Shown here: piece by piece, positions 11,301 through 23,351 of the stretch
Numbering within the stretch: the stretch's first letter is position 1
How the letters are laid out: the number at the start of each line of letters is the position of its first letter
From: Dromiciops gliroides
Taxonomy: Eukaryota; Chordata; Mammalia; Microbiotheria; Microbiotheriidae
Reading direction: 5' to 3'
DNA length: 64,000 nt
NCBI RefSeq assembly: GCF_019393635.1
Contig: NC_057866.1
Span: forward strand, 123,379,897-123,443,896
Made by a program: the position numbers and the translations under genes
The notes under the pieces: generated by a model
The model's database searches: none
What the model was told of the DNA's origin: nothing
The model's input: only the letters and a program-made list of their open reading frames with translations

Positions 11301-11487
11301 GCTATCTTTTAGTCAAAAGAGAGCTTCCAGTAGCTCCTGTGGCTGCCACCTACAAAAATTTGCTGTGACCCTTTAAAAAGAGAATTGCTAAGCGATTAGT
11401 AAACACGGTCGATAGAAGTGCTTCCAGGTGCACATTTGTGCCTTTTCTGGCACTTCCTAAATCATCTTTCCCTGAGAAGAAGCATGC

Positions 11488-11750
11488 TATACTGGAAAGA
11501 ATGCTGGATGGAGCATGGTGTTGGAAGACCTGGGCTCCAGTCCCAGCCCCAACACTTATAAACTGCCTGTTTCTGGGCAAGTTATTGAATTTCTTTGTGC
11601 ATCAGTTTGCTCATCTTTAAAACAGGGATAACAATCTCTCTACTATAGACCTCTTGGGGTTGTTATGAAGACCAAATGAGCTAAGATATGTAAAAACATT
11701 TTGTAAACTTTAGAAACACTATATAAATGTCAGTTATTGTTATTATCACC
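11488..11750 (+). mobile_element. MIR/THER1 SINE, near full length
   Basis: 'ggaaagaatgctggatggag', 'gacctgggctccagtcccag', then 'ctatataaatgtcagttatt'. Confidence 0.75.
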
Positions 11751-12325
11751 AACAGCCCCCAGTTATCTGTGCCAACCAAAGAACATTTGTTTGGACTTTT
11801 GTCCAAATGTTGTGGCTGGTCTGTCCAGTAGAGTTCAGATTGTAACAGTAGGTGTATCATAGTTTGAACTTATATCTAATTGCATGTTATTTGGAAATAA
11901 GAAAACTTCATTCCTTTTCAAACATATATTTTGGACTTGGACAAATTGGACAAAAGGAAGTTGTGTCCTTCTTTCCTTCCCGTCCCCATTCAGTGAGGTT
12001 TTTAAAAAGCAAAAGCAACTTGTTTTATAGGAACATTAGCTGAATGCAACCAAATAGGCTTCCTGGTATGATAATTGTGCATTGTCCTCGTTTGCTTACT
12101 TTGTGTAAATGTACAGTGGTTTCCTTGGCTCCTCTTGTGAAAAGCCTATAGAAGCTCAGCTGCACGGATCTAATTTGGCTGGCGACCACAGCTGAGTTTG
12201 TTTGTTGTGTTAGGCATCCAGTAATTATATAACAATGCCTTTAACAATCCGACACTGATTAAGTGATGGGGGTCCCTTGCCCTGACATTGCTGTATCTGC
12301 TTGTTTCTTCATTTAGGGGGTGGGG
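11751..12325. other. Repeat-free stretch, possible conserved non-coding DNA
   Basis: No transposon recognised. 12050-12300 is balanced in composition and includes 'cagtaattatataacaatgc'. No coding frame of note. Confidence 0.25.

Positions 12326-13739
<1,414 letters not shown>

Positions 13740-13780
<41 letters not shown>
13740..13780 (+). repeat. (CA)n microsatellite
   Basis: About 20 CA units. Confidence 0.97.
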
Positions 13781-13782
<2 letters not shown>

Positions 13783-13974
13783 TAAGTGGGTCCATGATGA
13801 CTTTCAGCTTGAGGTTGGATAAAGACTTCATGAGGATCTCAGGTGCTTATATCAGACATCAAAGAGATTCACCACCTACTCACTCATGAAATAGCCAGTA
13901 GGCTATTGCAACAGATCAGGTGTGAAGTGATGAGGGCCTGCATTAGGGTGGGTTCAACATCAGAGGAGAGAGTA

Positions 13975-14060
13975 AGGACTATCTTTTTACCGTTCTTTGC
14001 ATACCCAGCACTTAACACAGTAGCACATTAAAAAATGTTTATTGATCAACTGACTGAATG
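13975..14060 (+). mobile_element. L2 LINE 3' end
   Basis: 'gcatacccagcacttaacac' followed by 'tgtttattgatcaactgact', the L2 terminus. Confidence 0.6.
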
Positions 14061-14589
14061 TCCCATATACATATAAGGTAATGGATCTTGTTTTTAAATC
14101 CTAAAAAAAAAAAAAACAATCTGCCTCTGTTCCTTCCAGATTGTTCCTAGTTTTTCCTTTTGGAAGTCAAATAAAATGAGTCTAATCTTTCTTGCACAGG
14201 AGGGCTCTTGAAATACCTGGATGGCTATTGGTACTTTGTAAATCTTTTCTTCTCTAAGCTAAACTTCTATACTTCTATCCGCTAATCCTGGCATGATGTG
14301 GTTTTCAATGCCCTCATCACCCCAGTTGTTCTCTTCTGAACACATTCGAGCTTGTAAAAAATGTGGTGCCCAGATGAAATACAATTCCCCACATGTGCAC
14401 AACCCAGGAGAGAATACAGCAGGACTATTATTTGCCATTGTTTGGGATAGTATGATTCTAATAATATGGCCTCAAAGCACAGTTACTTTTTGCTTTACCA
14501 GGTCATACTATTGCAGTCCATTAGGATCCTCAGGTCTTTTTCACATGAACTGTTATCTAGTCACATTTACCCCATCCTATACTAATGGA

Positions 14590-14850
14590 TGTGGGTATCT
14601 AGGTGGCACAATGGATAAAATACTGGTTCTGGAGTCAGGAAGAGTCATCTTCCTGAGTTCACATCTGGCTTCAGATACTTATTAGCTGTGTGACCCTGGG
14701 CAAGTCACTTAACTCTACCTAAGTTTCCTCATCTGTTAAATTGACCAGAGAAGGAAATGGCAAACCACTCCAGTATCTTTGCCAACAAAACCCCCAAATG
14801 GAGTCATGAAGAGTTTAGACATGACTGAAAAACTACTGAACAACAAAAAT
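14590..14850 (+). mobile_element. Long CORE-SINE with RTE-like tail, inside CR1/L3
   Basis: CORE head plus the tail 'gaaggaaatggcaaaccact' and 'tttagacatgactgaaaaac'. Confidence 0.82.
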
Positions 14851-15084
14851 ACTTATGTGCAATGTATCTATGCTGACTCTTTGAAGCTGTTTAGCATTTT
14901 ACATTCTTTCCTATGAAATTTCATCTTATTAGGTTTGGTCTCTCATTCTAGATTATCCAGATCATTTGGATAATGCCATCTAGTATTAGAGTGCTATCTA
15001 GTATTAACTTTCCCTTCCAGCTTTGTGTTAGGCACAAATTTATTGAGTATGCCACCTATACTTTAATGATTTCACCTATTGTTG

Positions 15085-15415
15085 GACAGAACAGGTCGTA
15101 GCTGGTTCTATAACCTAAGACCCAGCTGGCATCTCTTGGAGATCCAAAGTGGAAGAAATAATGAAACAAGGAGCTCCTTGGAAATTTCCAAGTGAAGAGA
15201 AAGATGGATTTTAGTAAGGAACTAATAGATCCCAAATAGAACTGTGTTTCCAATTGTGATGACCATGTAGTCATAATCAAAAACACTTCTCAACTCTTGG
15301 CTTTATGTTTGTGAGGGAGACAATTGAAACAAGAGGTGGAGTGGGGAAGATAATCTTGAGCTGATGTCTACCAGACTAGCAGAAATAGCAACAGCCAAGA
15401 CTGTTAGAGATCTGC
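15085..15415 (+). mobile_element. Unassigned dispersed repeat X, copy 1
   Basis: Shares a colinear stretch with 17600-17960 (for example 'tgtgtttccaattgtgatga' in both), and lies between two pieces of CR1/L3 that would otherwise join. Family not recognised. No coding capacity. Confidence 0.5.
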
Positions 15416-15646
15416 CTCTGGCTGCACCAATCCATTAATCATTGTTCTTTGGGTCAAGTCATTCTAACACTTCCAAAATCTACCCGATTGTACTTTCCAT
15501 CCAACACGCCTCTCCATCTTATCCATGAGAATCTTGCAAAAGACTTAGCCAACAGCTTTGCTGATGTCCATATATGTATACTTTGCCTATAGCATTCCCT
15601 TGATCTGCCAGTATATTAACCCTGTCAAAAAAAAAAATAGGAAATG

Positions 15647-15790
15647 GAGCAGCTAGGTGGCGCAGTGGATAGAGCTCTGGCCCTGGATTCAGGAGTACCT
15701 GAGTTCAAATCTGGCTTCAGACACTTAACATTTACTAGCTGTGTGACCCTGGGCAAGTCTCTTAACCCCAATTGCCTCACCCCCCCCCCA
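15647..15790 (+). mobile_element. Mar1/WSINE1 CORE-SINE inside CR1/L3
   Basis: 'caattgcctcac' ending followed by a C-run instead of a simple A tail. TSD aaaaaaataggaaatg at 15631-15646 and 15791-15806. Confidence 0.9.
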
Positions 15791-15837
15791 AAAAAAATAG
15801 GAAATGAGGCTAGTTTTGGAAAAACTTGATCTTAGTC

Positions 15838-15880
15838 AATCAGTCAAAAAGCATTTATTAAGCACCTCCTGTTGTCATAG
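15838..15880 (-). mobile_element. L2 LINE 3' terminus fragment
   Basis: Short L2 end, 'gcatttattaagcacctcct', within CR1/L3. Confidence 0.5.
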
Positions 15881-16046
15881 TGGTTCATAGTGCTCACTTC
15901 TTCCCTTTCTGGTTACTTACTAATCATTCCTTTAATAACACATTCTAGAATTTTGCCCCAAATCCAAGTCAGGTACATAAGGTCTTCTGACTTCTAATTC
16001 TCTTTCCAATAGTTCAAGCAGCCTAGAAACCTTCAAATAAGATTCT

Positions 16047-16385
16047 TTTTTTAGTGGATCACCTCTGCGATACAGGAGTTATTATGACACCATTTTACTG
16101 AAGAAGAAACTGAGGGAGCAGCTAGGTGGCACAGTGCCTTGGAGTCAGGAGAACCTGAGTTCAAATCCAGCCTCAGACACTTAACACTTACTAGCTGTGT
16201 GACCCTGGGCAAGTCACTTAACCCCAATTGCCTCACTAAAAAAAAAAGAAAAAAAAAAAGAAACTGAAGCAAACAGAGGTTAAGTGACTTGCCTAGGGTC
16301 AAAGAGATAGTGTTGGAGGCCAGATTTGAACTCAGGTCTTCCTACCTCAGGCCCAGTGCTTTCTCAACTGCATCACTCAGCTGCT
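16047..16385 (-). mobile_element. MIR SINE, split
   Basis: 'caccattttactgaagaaga' continues after a SINE with 'cagaggttaagtgacttgcc' and 'gatttgaactcaggtcttcc'. Confidence 0.7.
16114..16257 (+). mobile_element. Mar1/WSINE1 CORE-SINE with internal deletion, inside MIR
   Basis: Lacks about 17 bp between 'ggcacagtg' and 'ccttggagtcagg'. TSD aagaaactga at 16104-16113 and 16258-16267. Confidence 0.88.
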
Positions 16386-16492
16386 ATCCTTTCTAGTGCT
16401 CTAATAACAAAGTTGCTGGTTCCTAGAAGGGTAGCAGATTAGCCATGGCATCTGACATCTGTTCTAGGAAAAGGTAGTAAAAAAAAAAAAAA

Positions 16493-16575
16493 CTGACATT
16501 TTCATAGTGCTTTGCAGTTTCCAAAGTCTTTTGTATAAGTCATCTCTTTTGATATTAAAAAAAAAAAAACTAAAG
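16493..16575 (-). mobile_element. MIR SINE 3' fragment
   Basis: 'ttcatagtgctttgcagttt' and 'catctcttttgatatt' resemble the reverse complement of the MIR/THER1 3' part. Confidence 0.5.
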
Positions 16576-16591
16576 CTGAAAGATACATTAA

Positions 16592-16830
16592 AGGGGCAGC
16601 AGGTGGCACAGAGGCCTGAATTCAGAAAGACCCAAGTTCAAATCTGGTCTCAGACACTTACTAACTGTGTCACCCTTGAGCAAGTCAGTTAACCCTATTG
16701 GCCTCAGTTTCTTCATCTGTAACATGAGCTGGAGAAGGAAATGGCAAATCACTCCTGTATCTTTGCCACTAAATCCCAAAAGGGTCACAAAGAGCCAGGC
16801 ATGACTGAAAAAAACATTAACAACCCACAA
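16592..16830 (+). mobile_element. Long CORE-SINE with RTE-like tail
   Basis: Head shortened ('ggcacagaggcctgaattca'). Tail 'gaaggaaatggcaaatcact' and 'ggcatgactgaaaaaaac' intact. Confidence 0.8.
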
Positions 16831-17009
16831 CAATCCAACTACCTAATTTCTTTTCTTTGAATTTATTTCATTCTGAACTTAAGAAATAAAATAAGCATTT
16901 CCATAATATAGCAGAATAGAAAAAAGATGATTGCCCATGAAACCACAAATATATCGCATACAATCTGCTATTCCTCTTAAAAATATAATAAAGTTATCAT
17001 GTAACTTTT
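16831..17009. other. AT-rich unassigned sequence
   Basis: No feature recognised. Confidence 0.35.
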
Positions 17010-17155
17010 TTTAATCTCATTTCTTAAGAAGAAGAAACAGTTCCAGGGACAGTAACTTGCCCCAGATCACAGAGGTAATAAGTATTAGAGGCAGAATTTG
17101 AACCCACTTCCTCTGACTCTAGAGTCAACACTCTTTCCACTCCACCAAGCAGACT
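17010..17155 (-). mobile_element. MIR SINE fragment
   Basis: 'cagtaacttgccccagatca' and 'aatttgaacccacttcctct'. Confidence 0.65.
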
Positions 17156-17286
17156 AATCTCCAAGAGGAGAATAAGTGGTGGAAGCCTATGATTTGAGAA
17201 TTGAAATGTACTGAATTTTATTTAGATTAACAACTTTAAAGGGTGTCACTGCTATGAATGACTAACATTTGCCAAATGTTCATATG

Positions 17287-17433
17287 CAGGGGCAGCTAAG
17301 TGACCACAGTGGATAAAGCACCAGCCCTGGATTCAGGAGGACCTGAGTTCAAATCCAACCTCAGACACTTGACACTTACTAGCTGTGTGACCCTGGGCAA
17401 GTCGCTTAACCCTCATTGCCCTGCCCCCCCCCC
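17287..17433 (+). mobile_element. Mar1/WSINE1 CORE-SINE
   Basis: 'cattgccctgc' ending followed by a C10 run and almost no A tail. TSD aaatgttcatatg (17274-17286) against aaatgtccatatg (17434-17446). Confidence 0.88.
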
Positions 17434-17599
17434 AAATGTCCATATGAAAATACCATGGCATCCCCAATTGATATACTTTCTAGAAAAAATTAATTATTGG
17501 AGAATATCAATTAAGAAGACATTCTCTGTCATTATTGTAGTAAACTTAGTAGTAGTCAAGAATTCTAGAATGTTGAAGATGTAAGTGCCTTTTCGGTGA

Positions 17600-17960
17600 A
17601 GAAGATTCCTTCCGGATTCTTCTTTTTGTGAGATTATGAAGGGCAAAGGTGGTCCTACCCTGAGATACCACTGGCAACTCTTGGATATCCAATGTCAAAG
17701 AAAGAGAGAAACAAGTTGCTGCTGCAAAAATCTCAAGGTAAAGAAGACCGATGGATTTTGGTAAGCTGCTAATAGGTCCCCAGTAGAATTGTGTTTCCAA
17801 TTGTGATGACCCACATACCTATAATCAAAAACCCTTCTCAACTGAACAAGAAGGTGGGGCAGGGAAAATGAAGCTTGATCTGCTGTCTGCCAAACCCCAC
17901 CCCAAAAGAGCAGTCAATTTTGTCAGTTGATAGGGCCAACGAGTTGAGTGGAAGGGTTAT
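17600..17960 (+). mobile_element. Unassigned dispersed repeat X, copy 2
   Basis: Colinear with copy 1: 'ggcaactcttggatatccaa', 'ccgatggattttggtaagct', 'ataatcaaaaacccttctca'. Boundaries uncertain. Confidence 0.5.
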
Positions 17961-18334
17961 AAAGACCAAAATTGCCAAAGGTTTATCTTTTACTTGGAAA
18001 CAATGAGAAGGAGAGTGGAAGCAAATGAACAAAAGAGAACAGAAGGGAACATTTTCATCTGAAGTGGTGGGCTGCCAACACTGTTAATGCTCAGTAATGA
18101 CCTTGTCTGAAATCAGTATTGCAAAAGAAAAGGCAAAGTCTTTCTGAGTTCTCTTGGGCCCTGAGTTCTTACAGGAGTGTTTTTAAACTGCAAACAAAGG
18201 CACAGCAGTGAAACATGCTGGAATGGTAACTTCAATTCCTGCTAACAGTCATCATAATAAAAAGTCAATAGGCACATGATAACCACAGCAAATCCTAACA
18301 CCAAAAATATACCATAAGGCCAATTTCTAGATGT
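17961..18334. other. Unassigned sequence
   Basis: No gene or repeat recognised. Confidence 0.35.
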
Positions 18335-18450
18335 GGTTGAGTGGAAAGAATACTAGATGTAGGGACACAGATCCTGGACTGGAATTGGACTCTGCTACTT
18401 ATTGCCTGTGACTCTTGGGGCGGGTCACTTCCTATGTATTCCTCGGTCCC
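18335..18450 (+). mobile_element. MIR SINE fragment
   Basis: 'gttgagtggaaagaatacta' and 'ctctgctacttattgcctgt'. Confidence 0.5.
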
Positions 18451-18704
18451 ATTCAGATACCTCAGCAACTTCTACAACTAATGTTCTTGTGGTTGTTCTT
18501 GTGGTTGGTCATAAAATGCTTTCACGTTATATAGAATAGTTGACTCTACTTCTACCTTTCTAAGTTATGATGAAGTGGAGGGAGTCAACTTTCATTACTT
18601 TTAAGTGATATTTTGAGATGAGTGTTCTCCTAAAGCTCATTTAATTTACTACTAGAAGACTTCCACCCACTTGCCTTTGGACCCTTACTTAGAACCTATT
18701 TATT
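18451..18704. other. Unassigned sequence
   Basis: A short tandem duplication ('ttcttgtggttg', 18484-18508) is the only structure seen. Confidence 0.4.
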
Positions 18705-18970
18705 CCTGTTCTTAATAATAAGAATAGCTAACATTTATATAGCACCTACAGTGTGCCAGATATTGTGCTGCAGCCTTTACAGTGATCATTCCTCTGATCT
18801 TCACAACAAACTTGGGAGGTAGGTAATATTATTGTCCCCATTTTACAGATGAGGAAATTGAGGCAAACAGAGGTTAAGTGACCTGTCCAATGTCACACAC
18901 CTAGTAAATGTCTGAGGCCAGGTTTAAACTCAGGTCTTACTGTGTTCTCCACTGTACCGCCTTCATGCCT
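18705..18970 (-). mobile_element. MIR SINE, full length
   Basis: Reverse-strand MIR from 'aacatttatatagcacctac' through 'cattttacagatgaggaaat' to 'ttctccactgtaccgcc'. Confidence 0.82.
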
Positions 18971-19414
18971 CTTGTGTGAATTAAATTCTTTTAAGTTTAT
19001 CTATCTGGTTTCTCAACCCCCACACATACAAAAATAGAAACAGCAAATTATGGTCTGGCACACTGATAACAGAAAGAATTTTCTGCAGACAGTCTAAGAG
19101 TGAGAGACAATAGAAAAGTTGATATATGTGCAATAAGTAGAAAAGCACAGCTCTCTGAGGTTGCTCAAGGCAGGGACAAATAGCTCTAAAGACCACAATC
19201 GGTCCTGTGACCATCATTGTATCATGCAGCACCATGACAGATATTCATGACAGTGGCCCTGAGGCATCAGAAAGATTCAATCATTTTCAACATATTCTAA
19301 TCAAGAATGTATCACTGGTTAATGTACCCAAAGGATATCAGAGACAGAAAGGCATCATATATGGTCAAATATTAATACTAATACTTTTTCTGAGATCAAA
19401 GAACTAGAAACAAA
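18971..19414. other. Unassigned sequence
   Basis: No repeat recognised. Open frames at 18981-19235 (minus) and 19207-19407 (plus) show no motif. Confidence 0.35.
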
Positions 19415-19545
19415 ATAAGTGCCCATTAAACTGAGCCCCTCAAGAGCAGAGATTTGTCTTTTGCTTTTCTCTGTATCCCCAGAACTTAGCACAGTGCCTG
19501 GCACATAGTTGGTGCTTGATGAATGCTTATTGACTGACCCACTGT
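19415..19545 (+). mobile_element. L2 LINE 3' end
   Basis: 'tctgtatccccagaacttag' and 'gtgcctggcacatagttggt' end at 'tgcttattgactgaccc'. Confidence 0.78.
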
Positions 19546-19616
19546 GCTGAGAGTTAGACAAATTGTGGCACATAGATGTAATGTAATACTACTGTTTCAT
19601 AAGAAGCAATGAATAG

Positions 19617-19753
19617 GGGGCAGCTAGGTGGTGCAGTGGATAGAGCACTTGCCCTGCATTCAGGAGTACCTGAGTTCAAATCTGGCCTCAGACACTTTGA
19701 CACTTACTAGTTGTGTGACCCTGGGTAAGTCACTTAATCCCCATTGCCCTGCA
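19617..19753 (+). mobile_element. Mar1/WSINE1 CORE-SINE inside L1
   Basis: 'cattgccctgc' ending. TSD aagaagcaatgaatag (19601-19616) against aagaaccaatgaatag (19802-19817), so the GAA tract lies between the SINE body and its 3' TSD. Confidence 0.9.
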
Positions 19754-19806
19754 AAGAAGAAGAAGAAGAAGAAGAAGAAGAAGAAGAAGAAGAAGAAGAA
19801 GAAGAA
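19754..19806 (+). repeat. (GAA)n tract grown from a SINE tail
   Basis: About 17 uninterrupted GAA/AAG units in the position of the SINE A-tail. Confidence 0.95.
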
Positions 19807-20215
19807 CCAATGAATAGGAAGAATTCAAAGAAACATGGGAAAACTTGTATGAATATCTTCAAAGTGAAGCAAGGAAAACATTTCCAATGACTACAATAAT
19901 ATAAATCAAAACAATAAAAGCCAGGCACACTCGGATTAAGTGAAATGGCCAATCTTGGTCCCAAGGAAGAGATAATGAAACAGTGTTTCCTCACTGAGTT
20001 CAGAAGTGAGGGACTATGGGCACAGACTCTTGCATCTCCTGTCAGAAAGGTCATTTACTCCATCACTGTTGCGTTACTAGCTTTCTTTTTTTGACAAAAG
20101 AAGGCTGAATGTGAAGATGAGAAAGCAGGTACATGAGGAAATAACTATAATGTAAAAAATACAAGGCAGCCATACATTTTTAAAGTTAAATGAATTACTT
20201 AAGAATGTAAGCAAG

Positions 20216-20371
20216 GGGGCAGCTAGGTGGTACAGTGGATAGTGCACTGGCCCTGGAGTCAGGAGGACCTGAGTTCAAATCCAACCTCAGACACTTAACA
20301 GTTACTAGCTGTGTGACCCTGGGCAAGTCCACTTAACCCCAATTGCCTCACCAAAAAGAAAAAGAGAAAAA
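20216..20371 (+). mobile_element. Mar1/WSINE1 CORE-SINE
   Basis: 'caattgcctcacc' ending. Perfect 15-bp TSD aagaatgtaagcaag at 20201-20215 and 20372-20386, so a recent copy. Confidence 0.92.
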
Positions 20372-20519
20372 AAGAATGTAAGCAAGTATATGGTCCACTT
20401 TAGAAGGGTTCCCATTAAAAGAGTTAAAATAAAATCATTTGGGTGCATAAATAGATCAGGCTTGGTTGTCTGGAAAACTCAATTCTCTAGGACAAAGCCT
20501 TGTTCCCCAGCAATGCTGG

Positions 20520-20725
20520 AAAATTAGATCATGGGATCATATATTTAGAGGTGAAAGGGACCTTGGAGGTCATGAAATACACCCTCTTTATTTCACAGAG
20601 GAGGAAACTGAGTCTGATAAAGGATAAGTGACTGCCCAGGGTTCCATGGCCAGTAATTGTAAGGGGTAGGATTTAAACTCAGGTCTTCTTGACTGACAGT
20701 GCAATGATATCCACTTGGCCACCTG
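20520..20725 (-). mobile_element. MIR-type SINE (MIR3-like)
   Basis: 'gtgaaagggaccttggaggt', 'ttcacagaggaggaaactga', 'gatttaaactcaggtcttct'. Confidence 0.6.
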
Positions 20726-21280
20726 GTGGCCCCTCCACGGTACTGTAGGTGTTTTGTGTTTTCCTCTCTGCATGCCTCTTGCTTTGTCTTTTAGAAATGC
20801 CAGGTTCTCATTTATCATCAGCTTTGGCTTAAAACACCAAACACCTACATATTATTATTTTTTCCTCCCCACACTGTCTCAGGAACCCAAGATACAATGC
20901 CATTGCAAGTACAATTGTTTTTTTTTCCCTCCCCTATTCACTCAGACAGAGAAAGGGATAAAAGCCTTAATTTCAGCTCCCACTCCCTCTGAGACATGGA
21001 AAAATGGAAATGTACTAGCTCCCCGAGAAACACAATTCTAAAATGAGCAGCATCGCTGGTGATTCTCTTAGTCTCCAAAGGCAGATCACTACAAAATCAA
21101 AAACTAAATCTTTCTAAAATGGAACACACACTTGCCTACTTTTTTATTTATTCATTTAACTTAACAAATTTGATCTGATCTTCTTTTTCACACTACAATC
21201 ATTTCCTGATATACCTGTCCTTCCATTCTCACCTTGCACCCTCCTTGTCAAGTAGAAAAACTGTTAATAGACAATGACAA
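20726..21280. other. Unassigned sequence
   Basis: No repeat recognised. The 108-codon frame at 20715-21041 has no motif and begins in the MIR. Confidence 0.3.
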
Positions 21281-21281
21281 G

Positions 21282-21450
21282 GGGGAAGCTAGGTGGTGCA
21301 GTGGATAAAGCACCAGACCTGGATTCAGGAGGACCTGAGTTCAAATCCAGCCTTAGACCCTTGACACTTACTAGCTGTGTGACCCTGGGCGAGTCACTTA
21401 ACCCTCATTACCCCACAAAAACAAAAACCACAAAAAAAAAAAACAAAAAA
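21282..21450 (+). mobile_element. Mar1/WSINE1 CORE-SINE
   Basis: 'cattaccccac' ending with a long (CAAAAA)n tail. Imperfect TSD gacaatgacaag / gacagtgaccaag. Confidence 0.85.
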
Positions 21451-21465
21451 GAGACAGTGACCAAG

Positions 21466-21693
21466 AAAATGTCCACTTCTGACAGTAGATAGGATATGTC
21501 CTGCACTGAGTTGAAATGGGTTTCTTATTATATTTCTATTCTGCCAGACCATTATGGTCTCTGTCCATTATTTCTGGTGAAATCTGGATAAATTCTCTGG
21601 AGGTCATGCACTTTAAGGTCACAGCCACTGAATTCACTAGAAATTCCTATAATGTTGGCTTATTCCAACCAGATCTTAACCCAGGATGCATTT
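21466..21693. other. Unassigned sequence
   Basis: No feature recognised. Confidence 0.35.
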
Positions 21694-21705
21694 AAAAGAA
21701 CTAGA

Positions 21706-21851
21706 GGGGCAGCTAGGTGGCACAGTAGATAGAGCACTGGCCCTGGAGTCAGGAGTACCTGAGTTCAAATCTGACCTCAGACACTTAACACTTACTAGCT
21801 GTGTAACCTTGGGCAAGTCACTTAACCCCAATTGCCTCACTTAAAAAAAAA
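21706..21851 (+). mobile_element. Mar1/WSINE1 CORE-SINE
   Basis: 'caattgcctcac' ending. TSD aaaagaactaga at 21694-21705 and 21852-21863. Confidence 0.92.
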
Positions 21852-21863
21852 AAAAGAACTAGA

Positions 21864-22734
21864 AAACAAAGCTGAACTAGAATAACCCTCTACCGAAGAT
21901 AGTATCTCCACCACTGAATCGCATTACTCAAACAGACCAGGAAGTGGCTTGACATGGGGCTGGCTGGGTGCCTAGAAAAACCTCTTAACCATAAAATTAT
22001 AGACAACTAAGCTTTTTCCCCCTCCCTAACTTCTTTCCTTCTTTTAAAAAAAAATACAAAAATGTTCTAAACAAAGATGACCTTGAAGATCATGGCTCAG
22101 TCCCAATAGCCAATAGCCACAGTCTAGCAGAACTCAAGAAAATAAAGACTAGGAACATCTAGCCATACACCATTATACTCATAGCATTGCCCCTTTTAGG
22201 GTGGGTTTTGATCAAGGAAGGCCCCCACTTTTTCCAGAATTTTCAGTACTACTCTCTTGGAAAGCATGGTAGGGTTTCATGGCCTTTCACTAACATCAGC
22301 TGAAGATAAGAAGTTTTTCATTACTTTAGTAGTATGAGTACATGACGCTCTATTCCTATTAAACATAATATAGGGGGGGAAACTGGTTTGCTTTCCCAGA
22401 CCTTTACAGAATCCTATTCCGCATCTCACATACACAGGCTATTATTGGTTGCCTGATATTCTGTTAACCAGAATTTTCTGTTAACCACTGTCTCTAAAAG
22501 GGGGGAAACAAGAGTCCCCTTCCTTTGCTGCAGGCCTGATGCAAGATCTCTCCATGGAGACCATACCATTGCTTTCCTTCCCCTGGTTGGGAGATTTTTT
22601 TTGAGGTGTAGGCAAGGCTAAGGAGAGCAGCCTGGATTGCCTTTGAGAAAACTGAACAGTGCTTTTAATGACTCCAAGTTTGGGGTTTCCCCCGGTGACA
22701 CAAAAGCTCATCTTTTAACATCAACATCCTTCAG
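21864..22734. other. Unassigned sequence
   Basis: No transposon recognised. The overlapping short frames 22481-22711 (minus) and 22637-22891 (plus) have no domain signature. Confidence 0.3.
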
Positions 22735-22810
22735 CAATATTCTTGCCTTTGTATCCCCAATATGTAGCTCTCTGCCCGACACAGTGGGTATTAATAAATG
22801 TTCATTTGTT
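22735..22810 (+). mobile_element. L2 LINE 3' end
   Basis: 'gcctttgtatccccaatatg' then 'gggtattaataaatgttcat'. Confidence 0.6.
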
Positions 22811-22894
22811 GCCTCTGGTGATCCTATATTGTCCATGTGCTGGGTAGTCATAAAGTACCATAGTCTCTGGAGAATTAAACTTGCATTGTGAATG

Positions 22895-23192
22895 ACTTAG
22901 CTATTCTCAGCAATACAATGGTCCCAGACATCCAAAAGACTTATAATGAAAAAAATGTTATCTGCCTCTAAAGAAAGAGCCGATGGAGTCTGAATGCAAA
23001 TTGAAACATACTTTTTTACTTTATTTTTTTTTTGGTCTGCATTTTTTGTAACATGGCTAATATGGAAAGGTTTTGGATGACTGCATATACATAACCTATA
23101 ACAGATTGCTTACCTTCTCAAGGAATGGAAATGGGAGGGAAGAAGGGAATTTGGAACTTAAAATTTAAAAATATATTTTTAAAAATACATGT
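22895..23192 (+). mobile_element. LINE-1 3' UTR, 5'-truncated
   Basis: 'agctattctcagcaatacaa', 'gccgatggagtctgaatgca', 'aacatggctaatatggaaag', then the G/A-rich segment and 'ggaatttggaacttaaaatt'. Same family as 25305, 46316 and 59660. Confidence 0.75.
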
Positions 23193-23193
23193 A

Positions 23194-23339
23194 GGGCAGC
23201 TAGGTGGCACGGTGGAATAAAGCACTGGCCTGGATTCAGAAGTACCTGAGTTCAAATCCGGCCTCAGACACTTGACACTTACTAGCTGTGTGACCCTGGG
23301 GAAGTCACTTAACCCCCATTGCCCCGCAAAAAGAAAAAA
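23194..23339 (+). mobile_element. Mar1/WSINE1 CORE-SINE at L1 tail
   Basis: 'cattgccccgc' ending. TSD aaaaatacatgt at 23181-23192 and 23340-23351. Confidence 0.9.
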
Positions 23340-23351
23340 AAAAATACATGT

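Larger units (their letters stand above)
14130..15980 (-). mobile_element. CR1/L3 LINE, RT-domain region, broken up by insertions
   Basis: The plus strand reads the complement of CR1/L3 in the expected order: 'gagctaaacttc...ctaatcctggcatgatg' (about 14250), 'gtggtgcccagatgaaatac' (about 14362), 'cagctttgtgttaggcacaa' (about 15018), 'ccattaatcattgttctttg' (about 15431), 'acagctttgctgatgtccat' (about 15552; minus strand equals the DxSKAxD region of the RT), 'ttgatctgccagtatattaa' (about 15600) and 'acacattctagaattttgcc' (about 15938). Later elements interrupt it at 14590-14850, about 15085-15415, 15647-15790 and about 15838-15880. Confidence 0.7.
19546..20095 (+). mobile_element. LINE-1 3' remnant, interrupted
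   Basis: ORF2-end coding remnants ('gacaaattgtggcacataga', 'aatgtaatactactgtttca') resume after the SINE with 'aattcaaagaaacatgggaa' and 'gaatatcttcaaagtgaag', then a 3' UTR with 'ttggtcccaaggaagagata'. An older L1 type, related to the pieces at 7860-8620 and 38165-38365. Confidence 0.55.
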
